This document shows, piece by piece, positions 51,755 through 62,831 of a stretch of 64,000 nt of DNA. Numbering within the stretch: the stretch's first letter is position 1; each line of letters opens with the position of its first letter. Made by a program: the position numbers and the translations under genes. Source of the stretch: Nitzschia sp. DOCU1 (lineage: Eukaryota > Bacillariophyta > Bacillariophyceae > Bacillariales > Bacillariaceae); contig OX595993.1 of assembly GCA_951394045.1 (NCBI GenBank), forward strand, positions 620,001 to 684,000, given 5' to 3'. A model generated the notes under the pieces. The model did no database searches, was not told where the DNA came from, and saw only the letters and a list, made by a program, of their open reading frames with translations.

Positions 51755-53335
51755 ATGCTCTTCCGACGACCACCTGTATCCTTGCCCGAAGTGGAGCCCC
51801 TGGCCAGTAATCAATCTGCGCCCCCCTCTCCGCAACAAGCACATCAATATCGCAGCAGCTCTTATTGCAAGAGTTTCCGATTTCAATGTGGCATGTGTTT
51901 TTGTGCCTTGTTAATGCTAGTTAACGTTCTGTATTGGAACTTAATGGTGCCCCAGCCGCCCCTGACGTTGCCCTCCTTGGAGCCGTGGCAACTTCCACGA
52001 ACCAAGGTACACGCTGTTTTGTTTTTCAAGGAAGAATCTCATGCCTTGGTGGAAGTGCTGTTGAATTTGTATTCTCAGGGGTTAGATCATGTTGTTTTGG
52101 TGGATAACATGTCTGTACACCCCCTTCCCTATAACGTCATTGATTTGCTTCGTCGGAAGAACTTTGTAACGCTGTGGCATGATCCCCATAAAATGGCGCA
52201 AAAACGAGCCTATGTCAAAGCCTCTCAGCTGTCCCGATGGAAAGGAGCGGACTGGTTAATAGCGGTAGACGCCGATGAATTTCCATATGCGACACAGCTT
52301 GGAAGCTTGCAGGCCTACTTGACTTTGCGCGACAGTGAAGTTTGTTCAATTGCTATACCATTTCGAATGTTTGGAAGTGATGGACGAGAAGAACAACCCA
52401 ATTCCTTAGTCCATGGATTCGTATGGCGTTCAAATACTACATTAAAAGTACCGGCCTACAAAACAGTCAGTCGAATGGGTTGTACGTTATGGATGGCGAT
52501 TCATCATGCAGGCATCCTGCCAAAAGATGCTCTGAATAGATTTTCAGCCATTGCAGGATTCGATCGCGATGATTCACCAACAGTCGATGAACGGTTAGAA
52601 GCGGTAGCTCCAGATTTGGTGACGAATCATTATAGATACCAATCCCACAAGTTCTATTTGGATATTAAAGGAACAAGAGGTAAATCCTTGGCCATTGACC
52701 CACAACGAGATGAAACGACATTTCGGGCCGGAAATCACAATCATACCTTGGACTTTACCCTGAAAGAGAAGGTATCGGCGCGATTCCCATCTTTATATGG
52801 TCCCGCTGACAAAGGAAAAGATGATTTGGCGCTTCAATCAAATTTGAACTATACATCGCCATGGCCGCTCAAGAATGTTCAAGCTGCTTTGCAAGAGCTG
52901 GAACGACATCAAGTGTTGGTGATTATGGATGCCGACAATACGCTTCCAGATACATTGGCCATTGCAACTCGCAATGCTGCCATTTTGGATCCCACCTTGG
53001 ATTGTGTTGTGCGAGTTCCGCCCGGTCATGTGGAATCCGTTATTCATTCGAAACTTTTGGATTTGTGCAAAGCCGTGGAGGCACACCCGGAAACCCAATC
53101 ATGGCAAGACTTTGTACAAGCCATGGTCCATACTTATCAATCGCATTATAAAGGGTTCGTGGCAGTCCCCCAACATGTTAGACTTCCAGTGGGATTAGAA
53201 ACGGCACCCCTGCGCAAGGCCGCCATTGCAGCCTCGACGAGTTCTCAGCACTGGCAAACATATGATTTGACAAAGGATATTCGGGTTCAAGTGTGTAGTA
53301 GTAGTGGTTATGACGGCGGCAGAGGCAAGAGGTAA
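51755..53335 (+). CDS. type II membrane glycosyltransferase (GT92-like), copy 3
   Basis: 526 residues, intronless. It has the same anchor (about 44-64) and the same catalytic blocks as the other copies: HAVLFFKEESHALVEVLLNLYSQGLDHVVLVDNMS, LIAVDADEFPYATQLGS and VIMDADNTLPDTLAIATRNAAILDPTLDCVVRVPPGHVESVIHSKLLDLCK. It is closest to copy 1: long runs of the two genes are identical at DNA level, while the middle (about residues 220-340) is diverged. It lies ~20 kb from copy 1 in the same orientation. Likely the same Golgi activity with a different acceptor or expression pattern. Confidence 0.75.
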   Translation: MLFRRPPVSLPEVEPLASNQSAPPSPQQAHQYRSSSYCKSFRFQCGMCFCALLMLVNVLYWNLMVPQPPLTLPSLEPWQLPRTKVHAVLFFKEESHALVEVLLNLYSQGLDHVVLVDNMSVHPLPYNVIDLLRRKNFVTLWHDPHKMAQKRAYVKASQLSRWKGADWLIAVDADEFPYATQLGSLQAYLTLRDSEVCSIAIPFRMFGSDGREEQPNSLVHGFVWRSNTTLKVPAYKTVSRMGCTLWMAIHHAGILPKDALNRFSAIAGFDRDDSPTVDERLEAVAPDLVTNHYRYQSHKFYLDIKGTRGKSLAIDPQRDETTFRAGNHNHTLDFTLKEKVSARFPSLYGPADKGKDDLALQSNLNYTSPWPLKNVQAALQELERHQVLVIMDADNTLPDTLAIATRNAAILDPTLDCVVRVPPGHVESVIHSKLLDLCKAVEAHPETQSWQDFVQAMVHTYQSHYKGFVAVPQHVRLPVGLETAPLRKAAIAASTSSQHWQTYDLTKDIRVQVCSSSGYDGGRGKR

Positions 53336-53672
53336 AACTTTCATATACCAGGTACTACTGCTCTGCGCTCCCAAACACAAACTTTGTTTGGTGACATTGC
53401 CATAGATCATAAATGCAGTCTAATGAGTCCTTTTTCGTATTTATTGTCGGCCGCCTGGCCGACCGGCAGGGTGCTCGTGTCGATTCCAATGCGCCCGTGC
53501 CCGGCGCGTGCGTTGGATCCATGCCACAGAATTTTTTGCCTTTGTGTGGACAAGAACAGCAATGACGATGACGATGATCCAAACAAAGATACGCATTTGT
53601 GGAATGCAGACTGTCTTTTCTCTCCTTTGCAGCAGTCTTTGCAAACATTAGCTCAGTCGTATTACCCCAACA
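53336..53672. other. short intergenic gap
   Basis: 337 bp between two genes on the same strand; promoter of the large fusion gene. No repeat or RNA gene seen. Confidence 0.5.
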
Positions 53673-56600
53673 ATGATGATGAACGTAATGGGGTCGCTCC
53701 TCCTGCCCCTGGTGGCTGTAGCAGCGTCGTCGGGAAGTGATGGATTTGACGCTTCCGTAGCCACTCTGATTTCTTGGCTGGAAGCACAGGGGGGATTTTT
53801 CTCAAAAGAAAAGCTGGAGTTTCGACATGTCGATCCAAACGACATAGGGAGTCCTAGGGGGTTATTTGCCAAGCAACCACTGGCCAAGAATGAAACGATT
53901 ATGGTGATTCCACACGCCTGTCTTCTCCAGGCACCACCCGATGCAAGGAAGAAGAAGAACAAGAACAAGAAGGCGAGAGAAGAAGATAGTGTTTGTGGTG
54001 CTGCCCGTGCTATATTATATCACTATCGGCAGGGAGAAAAATCTTTTTTCAAGGAGTACATTGCCCATCTTTTGGACGAGGTCACACATCGAGGGAAGAT
54101 CCCCGACCGATGGTCGGACGAAGGAAAGGAAATCCTAGATACCATACTCGGCGAGGAATTGCCGTCACCCTTAACAAAACGATCCTTTGAGGATGACTGC
54201 GATGGGTCGGGGGAGGATGAAATGGAAGAAGTTGCCTTTGAATTAGCCTTATCCCGTGCCTGGCATGGGACTATGGCGCCTCTCGTGGATATGATCAATC
54301 ATCGGGTACGTAGTGTAGGAAAAATGGTGAAGCGGCTTGAAGTTGCTGTATTGTTGTACCATTTTGCTAATATACTCTCTTTTCTACGTATCACATAGAA
54401 CGGCGATTGGTCAAATGTGGCATCCGAAGCAGGCTCGGGAGCAGAAAAGGGGGGGAAACCAGATGTACGGGTGTATACCGTCCGCGATGTAGGCGTCGAC
54501 GAGCAGTTGTACACCAAGTTCATCTACGACGACTACGAAACACTGGATATTCTGTCCGACTACGGATTGGTAGAAGAGTACCCGCAACGTTGGGCTTGGG
54601 ACTACCAATTTGATTCGGAGAGCGAGGATCTACCACTAGTGTTTGACCTGACTCGGGTAACGGAGGCCGATCCTTATTCCGGGGAACTTGTTCCGCGATT
54701 CAAGGTGACCTGGGCAACGAAGGCCCGGCCTGATCTACTCATGACAAGTATGATGGCAAGCCAGCTCCAAAGGCTGCAAGAGCTGGATAACTACGTGCAG
54801 GATGAGACCGAATCCTTACACTCCCACCATGAGCGCTACGTGATTCGCAAGTACCACGAGGCACTCAAACTAACGTTGAGATATATCATGTGGTCCAACT
54901 ACGATGAAGCTGTCAAGGCGATTGCATCGAAAGATAACTCCTCAACTCATTATTACTATGACACGCTCGAGAAAAGGGCTGCGATTTTCCCTTTCAATGA
55001 AGACCCCCCGTCTACTTGTCACCCTGAGCACCAGGCGCTTTCCGCGAATCACATCCTTTTCTACAGCTCCCACTCGCGGTATCAAGGAATTGAATTTGCG
55101 TATAGTTTCGCAGAGGATGATACGTGCCTTTCTATGGGTTTGGTCTGCCATTCATGTACTCAATTTCGAATCATCCACGAGCCTTTGATTCACTACCCCG
55201 CATCCTTTTTACCAGAAGTCAAGAGGGTAGCATATGTCGGAGGAGGAGACAATCTGCTTTTGACCGAGATTTTGAAGTATCCTTCCATTGAGCTCGTCGT
55301 GGGGATGGAGCTAGACCAAAACATCGTGAGATCTTGTTTTCGATTCACTGGGGCTCGACCCTACTTTGATGATCCACGTGTGGAATGGTGGTTTGGAGAC
55401 GCTACCAAAGCTGTTCTCACATTGCCATCGAGCTATCTAGGAAGCTTTGACTTGGTGATTGTCGACTTGAAAAACGAAGTATCCGACACTCTGAAGGTGG
55501 CGGATACGATCCCCTTCATGGACGCCCTTATGCTTCTACTGAAAGAACCTTATGGTGTCATTTCGAAACAGGAAGATTTCGTGGTCCGAAAGACCACTGG
55601 CTATGCCCGGTATACTGTAGAGCAGGAATATTTCGATATTGCACAAATCTGTCGCCAATCCTTCACGATTGGAAGCAATACTATCGATTTCTTGACGGCT
55701 CCTCAATTTGATCACAATGTTCCTCGGCTCTACTTGACAGAATCTTTCTTTGAACCCGAGACGAAATTCAAGAACTGGCACGACTTTCGTGATAATTTCT
55801 TTATGGAAACGGACGGGGTCCCTTCCACGGATGGGACTTGTACTGTTATCGACGACGACAGCGTTTCAAAGACTTCAACTCCTTCGAAGAAGTCCGGTGT
55901 TTTAATGGTGATTGAGGCAGAAGGTCTTTCTGGTGTCGTCAAGAACGAAGACGAGTTTGTCGGTGCAGTGACAAGGGCTTTGGCTTCTCAGGGATTTTCA
56001 GTCGATTCGGTTGATACTTTCAATCAAGACGGTGGCAATCGTTTCGACTCCATGCTGCTGTTCCGTGAGGGCTTAGTGGCTATTCGGAAACGGTCTGAAA
56101 TGTCGAATTATGTGGCCCTAGACATCCATCTTTGGGACGCCATTGACAAGGCGAATTCGCTCAAATCGGAACTTCTTGCCAGCATAGGTGGCAGTGATCA
56201 AACCGCGAGTTCCTATCGTTTCATAACGGGTGGCATGGAAGGAATATCAAAGGCGTCACATCTCTATAGCTACATTCAAGAAAAGGGGACTTGCTCGACA
56301 CCATCAGACTTGAATGCAACGTCGTCAGAAGGTCATGAAGAAGAGCCCGATTGGGCTGAATTGATCGTCAAGGTGATCCCATCTGAGACACCGTCGATTG
56401 TTGTTCTTTGTGGATCTGAAGGCGAAGTGTGCACCAGTCATGCAGCCCTGCGATCCAACAATGTTGATTTGATCGCATTGTATTCCTGCGAAGACGTCAC
56501 TAATATGGCTAGCGAACAACAACTGTTTTCGTGCGAAAGGAAAATGATGAACAAGCTTCGTGAAAGCAAGAAACACAAAGTCAATGGAGTTTGGCTGGAT

Positions 56601-57911
56601 GTCGAAGCCAAGCCTTTCATGGCTAGAGTGTTGTTGCGCCTACTCACCAGTATGCCTGGCAGGGAGGAAATTCTCGACATGGACAGCTACGTGATTTTTA
56701 CTGGGTTGCGAGGAGAAGAATGGCGCGAGGTGTTCGTTGAGAGGTTTCGTACCGAAATTTCCCCTTTTACTCCGGCGAAAGAGGCCAGGCTTCGCCTGTC
56801 AGACGGAAGAAAATTTTCTTTGTTCTCGGCTGGTGATGAACTATTTTATAACCATCTCGTGGACTTTCTGGGGGATCTACAGACGAGAACGGGGCACTTG
56901 GTGACCATCGATGGTGTGATGGTTGGGCATGCCGAATATGTGCCCGATTTTGAATTCAAAGCCTTTACCAACGCGGATTTTTTCGACCAAAAGGCGTATG
57001 AGCAGTGGACGAGCCAGCGCGCCATTGGGTTTCAAAGTCTTCTCCAGATGGAACAGCAAACACCTAAGCCACCACTAAAGTTCGGCGAAAGAGTTCTCTT
57101 TAAACTTACCGACAACCAAGGTATGGGCCTGTGGACGGATGTCGTCATTACCGATGTGAACGACGATTCGACATATAATATCAAGGGGCAACTGGTGAAA
57201 CACGAGGCCGATATCCCACGCGAACGTATTCGTCGATTGGATTTTGATTCCAGCGCACTGCCGCCACCGCAAATCGACATTGGTACACGGGTGCTGACTC
57301 TTCGTGGCCAGCCACATATCTGGACCCAAGGTTTTGTGCTTTCTCGACTCGAAGACGGAGCGAAGTATCAAGTCTGGTACAATGATGCCTTGGTGGAGGA
57401 AATTGCCATTCGCGGTATCATTCCAGAATTTGAGCCACCTCAGGAAATGGACTTGCCAAAGTTATCCATGGAGCTTGTTGGTGCTGCTTTCCGTAAGAGC
57501 TTACTGACTCTTCTAGTGGAAGAAAACGTTTCCATTCAACACGCGTCTCATAAGGTCGGAGATGGGAGTGTTATTACCGCTCTTTGGAAGACAGGCAATG
57601 CCATTTTGATATGGGATGGATCGTTACATCTCGACATGAACGTGTACATGGATGAAGAGGACCGTGAAGCCTTGGAACTGTTCCAATCAGACTTTGTGGC
57701 AAGGATCCCGTTTTTAGCTTCTGTAGCCTCGGACGAGCAGCCGCGAGGTTACGGTGGGGTCGTCAATTTTGCGAGTGAGCTCGCATACGACATTGATCCT
57801 CTCTGGTGGCCCGGCAGCAAGAAGTCCGGCGACGATAATCCTGTCCTGGAATATCCACAGGAGTGGGTCGTTGAAGTTGACGTCTTGCTGGAAGAACGAG
57901 AATGGGGATAG
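53673..57911 (+). CDS. SET / spermidine-synthase-like / AdoMetDC-like / Tudor-like fusion protein
   Basis: Exons are 53673-54305 and 54399-57911 (GTACGT...TAG), closing to 1381 residues. A short hydrophobic leader (MGSLLLPLVAVAAS) is followed by a SET domain of the Rubisco-LSMT type: RGLFAKQPLAKNETIMVIP, then PLVDMINHRNGDWSNV with the Asn-His pair across the intron, and LDILSDYGLVEEYP at its end. Residues ~430-650 look like an aminopropyltransferase: SSHSRYQGIEF, RVAYVGGGDNLLLTEILKYP (GGGD at 492-495), ELDQNIV and DLVIVDLKNE. A region at about 700-820 resembles AdoMet decarboxylase. Two Tudor/SH3-like barrels follow (FGERVLFKLTDNQG...LWTDVVITDV; GTRVLTLRGQPHIWTQGFVL), then an AdoMetDC-like end (WDGSLHLDMNVYMDEEDREALELFQSDF...DEQPRGYGGVVNF). 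The synthase Asp motif is altered. Role unknown. Confidence 0.72.
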
Positions 57912-58328
57912 TGTTCCTATCTTGTGGCCCGACTATCCATCCCTCTATTCTTATGAAGAGTGGCTCGTCAATGAGGGGATGGAAGGGTACGGCTATGAAG
58001 AACATTACGAATAGGAAACGAAGGATGGGGATGTCGAAGCAGCAGAATAGGACTTCTCACTCGGGATTAGTCCAATTACTTCAATCCCGAAACAGTCCCG
58101 TTTGACTCGCATGCGCGCCGCTCCGGCCAGCCATTTTTTTGGCGTGTTTCTTCTGTTGGGCCACCGACCGCCGGCGCGGCCAACGAGAAGACCACATCAG
58201 CATGTCCACATTAACTCCCCGTAGTAGATAAGCAAACCAACAAGACCTATTGTGATTCATCTAACATACCATACCATTCATCCAATGTCAAAGACGATGC
58301 TCCAGTCTGGAAAGGCTATGGGGGTTGC
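57912..58328. other. intergenic, no gene seen
   Basis: 417 bp between two genes on the same strand. Short overlapping frames after the fusion gene stop carry no motif. Confidence 0.5.
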
Positions 58329-59925
58329 ATGATAATGCAATCTTTCCTTTCGCCGGTTCTTCGATGTGATGTCCGATGGTTCGTAGTCGTCCTATACTTG
58401 TGGCTTCTCGCCGAAACCTTGGTGTTGATGAGGATGTGGCATCGATCACCCACACCAAATATCCTAAACGAAGTATATCCATCGCCATCAAAGGTCCTTG
58501 ATTATACGGGATCACTCTGGGCTGCATGGTCAGATCTACAAGGGGGCAAGGGTCTTCGTTTTACAGACGTCTGCCGGCGCCATTATGATCAGGGAAGACT
58601 CAAATCGACAAGAAGTGACGCTGGTGATCCATTCTGATTCTTCCAAACTTGATCGTTTGCGATTTGTGATACAGAGGTGGAATGGACTGGTCTCGGCTTT
58701 CGTCTATGTAGGAAGTGCTCTGGACTTGGAAAGAGTTTTGGATTTCTGTAGAGCAGAACCATCGCTCCCAGATTCTGCGTTTATACATGTGTACATGGAA
58801 AAGCAGCAACACGACTCTTCCTCAGCTGGTGGGGTCGTCCTTTCTACTATAGAGTATTATCCCCACAACACTCTAGCGCAGTTGGCCTTGGATTACTCGA
58901 CGACAAACTACTTTTTGGCACTAAATGTTGATTTTGTCACTCCCACCACACTTTCGCAATACTTAATCAAACTTTTGAGAACCAACAAGTCGACGTTGGT
59001 TCGAAAATTGATAAATCGCAAGCTAATGCTCTTGCCTGCATTCCAAACGAGCACGGTAATACAGGACTCGCAGTTACAACCAGGAACAGCGCCTCTGAAC
59101 GAGGTTCTACCGGAAAACAAAGCATTCGTGCACGCTTTTCTTCGAAAAGGGAAACTGGTTCCTTTTCATCAAGCCAGTGAAACAATGCCGGTGGATCATC
59201 ATGTGCCCACCAATTTCGATAAATGGCTGATAGATGTCGGAGTTGAAGAATCAACATCGGGGACGTCTTTGTCCTACCCTATTGATTACACTGTGGGCTT
59301 TGAGCCCTCTGCCGTACTGGGATACAACTCCAAAGCGCTACCAAAGTACTGGAATAACTTCCGGGGACTGGGATATAACACATGGACATGGGTTGCAGAA
59401 ACCTATCTGACTGGCTACGACTTGGAAGTGATGATGTGCGATGTTTGCTTTGTTACGCACCTTCCTCTCCACCCTCAAGGAATCGGCCAAACAAAGATGC
59501 AACTGCCCCCGCAGCAGAAAATCTATGAACAATGGAAGGGCTACCTCCAATCTCACTTTAGTTTGACCGACCTTGCAATGGATTGGATGCTTTTGGATTT
59601 AAGTAATTTGAAGAATGCCCATGTACAAGGCCCACCACCTAACGGCGGAAGGTCTTCCTCGTCATCCGAGATTGAAAAGCTTCCCCGACTTGTCGATTGG
59701 ACGGTTTGGAAAGGAAGAGTCGTGGGCCGAATATTTCACACGGGGCATACTTCAGCATCGTATTATGTCGACGGAGAATGGATTGGCACGGCGGCTATTG
59801 TCGTCCCAGGCGAAACGGCGGAAGTATTTGTCTTGAAATCTGGCATGACGGTTGCGTCGACATCCGGGCAACGCTACTATCTCAGTAATACGACTCTACG
59901 ACAGCTTTCTAAGGAGGTTGCTTGA
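58329..59925 (+). CDS. GT49-like glycosyltransferase with NxD in place of DxD
   Basis: Exons are 58329-58493 and 58567-59925, closing to 507 residues; the donor is a weak GTCCTT. The first exon carries the membrane anchor (WFVVVLYLWLLAETLVLM). The GT49-like domain includes LALDYSTTNYFLALNVDFVTP, LMLLPAFQT, VPTNFDKWL, YTVGFEPSAVLGYN and FRGLGYNTWTWVAETYLTGYDLEVM, in the same order as the GT49 gene at 5,496-7,526. The usual DxD is N175-V-D177. The C-terminal ~90 residues (VDWTVWKGRVVGRIF...YYVDGEWIGTAAIVVPG) are an extra beta-rich segment. A Golgi lumen location is likely; activity is uncertain. Confidence 0.75.
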
Positions 59926-60545
59926 TGGATACATACCCATGAGTAGGATGTTCTCGCGCCAAATCTTCTTCTGCCGGTATGATTGCCGCTCGATTGCTAC
60001 AACTTTCAAGCAAGCTCCTCCTGCCATTGGTTGCACGTGCTAAGCGTCGATCGATATTAAACTCCATCGGTGCCCCCAGTTTGTATATGCCACCGCCACA
60101 TCCGACCTTGGCAAAAGACAGATCGTTGTGATAGTATCCTGCAAGGCCCGGGTGCGGCAAGTTGCTAGCCGTTTGATTCACAGCCTCGCTTATTCTGGGC
60201 GTGCGGTATCCCTATTCAGCCGTTCTGAGCCCTGAATCAATCGCTTTACCCTTTTTTACACTCGTCGTTCTTGCTTTCGAAGAAGAGCTGTCACAAGCTG
60301 GCAAACTTACCTTTTGCGGTCCGCTCGAATTCTTCTTGCCGTCGCGGCGTTTGATAACATCAGACGCTCAGTAGGTAGGTGGGTTCGCGCTAGTAGTTTT
60401 AAAAGCTACGGTTTAGTAATAGCCTGCGTCTGCATGCACTTGATGGGTCTCTTTGCAGATAATCTCTGGGCAGTCTGCCTCTTATCCATGACAAATATCT
60501 ACGAGAATAGCAAGACCAAACGTGACCAAATAACAGAACTAGCAA
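59926..60545. other. intergenic between convergent genes, no gene seen
   Basis: 620 bp. Short open frames without motif; no repeat noticed. Confidence 0.5.
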
Positions 60546-62831
60546 TTAGGCTCTGGCTGTAGTATTAGAATCCGCCTCCACTATGTTGGTTTTCAAGTTT
60601 GCGGACGGGCTCTTTTCTTCCAATGTGCAAATCATTGAGTCTAGATCATCATGTTCCGCCGCCAATTGCTCGATTTGAGCCGGTGTAAGCTTCAGCTTGT
60701 ATTTTGTATCCCCCTTGGGGCCGTCTACCGCCTTTCCGATTCTAGCGACCTGCTTGTCTGTGAGTGTCGTCTGGTAGTATAGCTCCAGCATCTGAACGAT
60801 ATCGGGGGCATCCATCAATCCCAGCAGGATTGTCTTGTCGACTCGTCCCGGGCGAATCAAAGCAGGATCCAACAATTCCGGATGATTGGAAGTGAGAATG
60901 ACAATACGACCAGGACTATCAACCACGCCATCGAGAATATTAAGCAAGCCGGAAAGTGACAATGCGTCGGGATTGGGCTTGAAAAGCGAGGGTCCAAAAC
61001 CAGAAAATTTCTCATCTCCATTTCCGGACGTGGGGTCAAAGCTAACTGCATTCGCATAAGGAGTCGTTGTCCCCGCTTTGTTCCCCGAAGACTCACCCCG
61101 AGGGGCCGATGGGCCTGCTTTACCAATCAGTGGATATGGGCTGCCAAGGGAACACGTTTCTCCAAGCAACTCATCCACAAACTCGTCGCTAACCTCAGCG
61201 CCAGAATCGAGGAGCTTTTTTATGGCCTCAGCGTAGGAATTGAGGATATCATCCAACTTGGATCGATGATCCTTCATTTCTGCAGCCATCTCAAAAGCAT
61301 CAATGCATGCTTGTGCAATGACAGGATCATCCGTAGATTCGTCGACGAGCCCGAGAGCGGGTTGCAGGTTGACACGACGTGCAAGAGAACACAAAACACT
61401 TGGCCGCTCCTTCTCCGCTGTTGCCTTGAGTCGCTCCGACCGCTCAATAAGAGATTTGACCACTTCTTCGCACTCGGCGGACGTACTTTCCAAAAGCAAG
61501 CGAAAAATCGACTTGGGAGTTGGTAGTGTGACACTTTCGGGAGTATGCAGTTCGGCGGGACGCTGTCCATCACGTCTCTTGACGACCTTGGAAGCAGCAT
61601 CACAATCCTCCATAACAAAGATCACATCTTTGAAACCTAGCTTCACAGGAACGTAGGCTCCTTCGACATGGTACTTGCGATCGAAGAATACCGACATGAG
61701 TTCACTATTGGTAGAGACTCGGGACAAAGGAACGTTGACAATAGAGCGTCCCGTGTATTGCGCCAGAGCCTTGATCAAACTCGTTTTCCCGGTACCCGGA
61801 GGACCATGCAGGAGAACGCCTAGCTTGTGTGGGTAGCCCTTGATGGAATACTTTCCAGTTTTGGCAGTGAAGTGGTTGATCAGAGCTAACAAACTGTCCT
61901 TCTCTCGAAAGAAAAGACTTTCAAAGCTCTTCTCTTCTGAGAGCTTGTATCGTTTGTAGGTAATTCCCTCCGATCCCCCGTTGTCATCGTTGTTGTTCCT
62001 TCCAATCTTGATCTCCGGTAGCTTCATTTCATAGTAGTATCGAGAGTTATCCTCAATCTTTCTGAGCTCTTGCAGATACCACTTGTATGCCGTATCGATG
62101 AATGCATCAATTGCCCCCTTTTCTGGAGATATAAAGTGAAAAGTGGTATTTTGGATATTGTTGGAGGAGCCAGAATTACCGTTGGTCGCTACGATGTCAC
62201 CGGCATCTTCTTTGGCGTCCCCTTTCTTCTTTGTCTGGTGCTCTATGCACAATCGGACGACCCCTTGGGCATCACCATAGGTTCCAATTTCGTGCCATTC
62301 ATTGTTTGGTAGGCGTTTGACAATCTTGTAGCGGCTCAACTGTCCCGCAAGTGTCTTTTGTGAGCCATACTTGCAGTCAGCATCGCTGGTCGAATCATCG
62401 TCGTCGCTGTCGTAGCAATCGTGGTAGCCATCATAGTTCTTATCGTCCAATCCAGTTAGATCCAAGTACGCAGACATGAGATCCAACTTCACGACTTGAT
62501 GAAGATACAATTTGATTGCCTTGAGAAGGATGGAGTTGTGCGCGTCCTCGTCGGTATTTCTGCGGCCTCCCCAGGAAGTAGTGGTGGTACTATGTGAGAT
62601 GAATCGTTCATGCTCCACTGTCTTCTTTTCGAACCAACGCTCCCAGAAGTACTCCCAGTCGAAAATGTCTTCCAACTTGCCCACCCAGCTGAAAAGCATC
62701 TTGAGAACAAAAGGAACGCACATAGCAATGATCATATCAGTGTGAACGTCCCCAGTCTTAAGGGCGTTCATCATTCCAAGCATTTGGAACCCTTGGGATC
62801 CATCTCCTCCGTCGTCATGCGTAAATAACAT
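60546..62831 (-). CDS. BCS1-like AAA ATPase with long insert
   Basis: 761 residues from the ATG at 62831; an open frame extends upstream only with TTG. A membrane segment lies at about 30-52 (MIIAMCVPFVLKMLFSWV). A BCS1-type N-terminal region follows (ISHSTTTTSWGG...). The AAA domain has Walker A GPPGTGKTS near 342-350 and Walker B VIFVMEDCD near 405. After an insert of about 200 residues with low-complexity charged sequence come LLNILDGVVDSPGRIVILTSNHPELLDPALIRPGRVDK (sensor 1 and Arg finger). Relatives include mitochondrial BCS1, which moves folded Rieske protein, and plant OM66-type proteins. Location and client here are not decided by sequence. Confidence 0.85.
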   Translation of the reverse strand: MLFTHDDGGDGSQGFQMLGMMNALKTGDVHTDMIIAMCVPFVLKMLFSWVGKLEDIFDWEYFWERWFEKKTVEHERFISHSTTTTSWGGRRNTDEDAHNSILLKAIKLYLHQVVKLDLMSAYLDLTGLDDKNYDGYHDCYDSDDDDSTSDADCKYGSQKTLAGQLSRYKIVKRLPNNEWHEIGTYGDAQGVVRLCIEHQTKKKGDAKEDAGDIVATNGNSGSSNNIQNTTFHFISPEKGAIDAFIDTAYKWYLQELRKIEDNSRYYYEMKLPEIKIGRNNNDDNGGSEGITYKRYKLSEEKSFESLFFREKDSLLALINHFTAKTGKYSIKGYPHKLGVLLHGPPGTGKTSLIKALAQYTGRSIVNVPLSRVSTNSELMSVFFDRKYHVEGAYVPVKLGFKDVIFVMEDCDAASKVVKRRDGQRPAELHTPESVTLPTPKSIFRLLLESTSAECEEVVKSLIERSERLKATAEKERPSVLCSLARRVNLQPALGLVDESTDDPVIAQACIDAFEMAAEMKDHRSKLDDILNSYAEAIKKLLDSGAEVSDEFVDELLGETCSLGSPYPLIGKAGPSAPRGESSGNKAGTTTPYANAVSFDPTSGNGDEKFSGFGPSLFKPNPDALSLSGLLNILDGVVDSPGRIVILTSNHPELLDPALIRPGRVDKTILLGLMDAPDIVQMLELYYQTTLTDKQVARIGKAVDGPKGDTKYKLKLTPAQIEQLAAEHDDLDSMICTLEEKSPSANLKTNIVEADSNTTARA

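Noticed and set aside
57754..58014. Frame overlapping the end of the fusion gene
   Set aside because: Starts inside a conserved coding block in another frame and has no motif.
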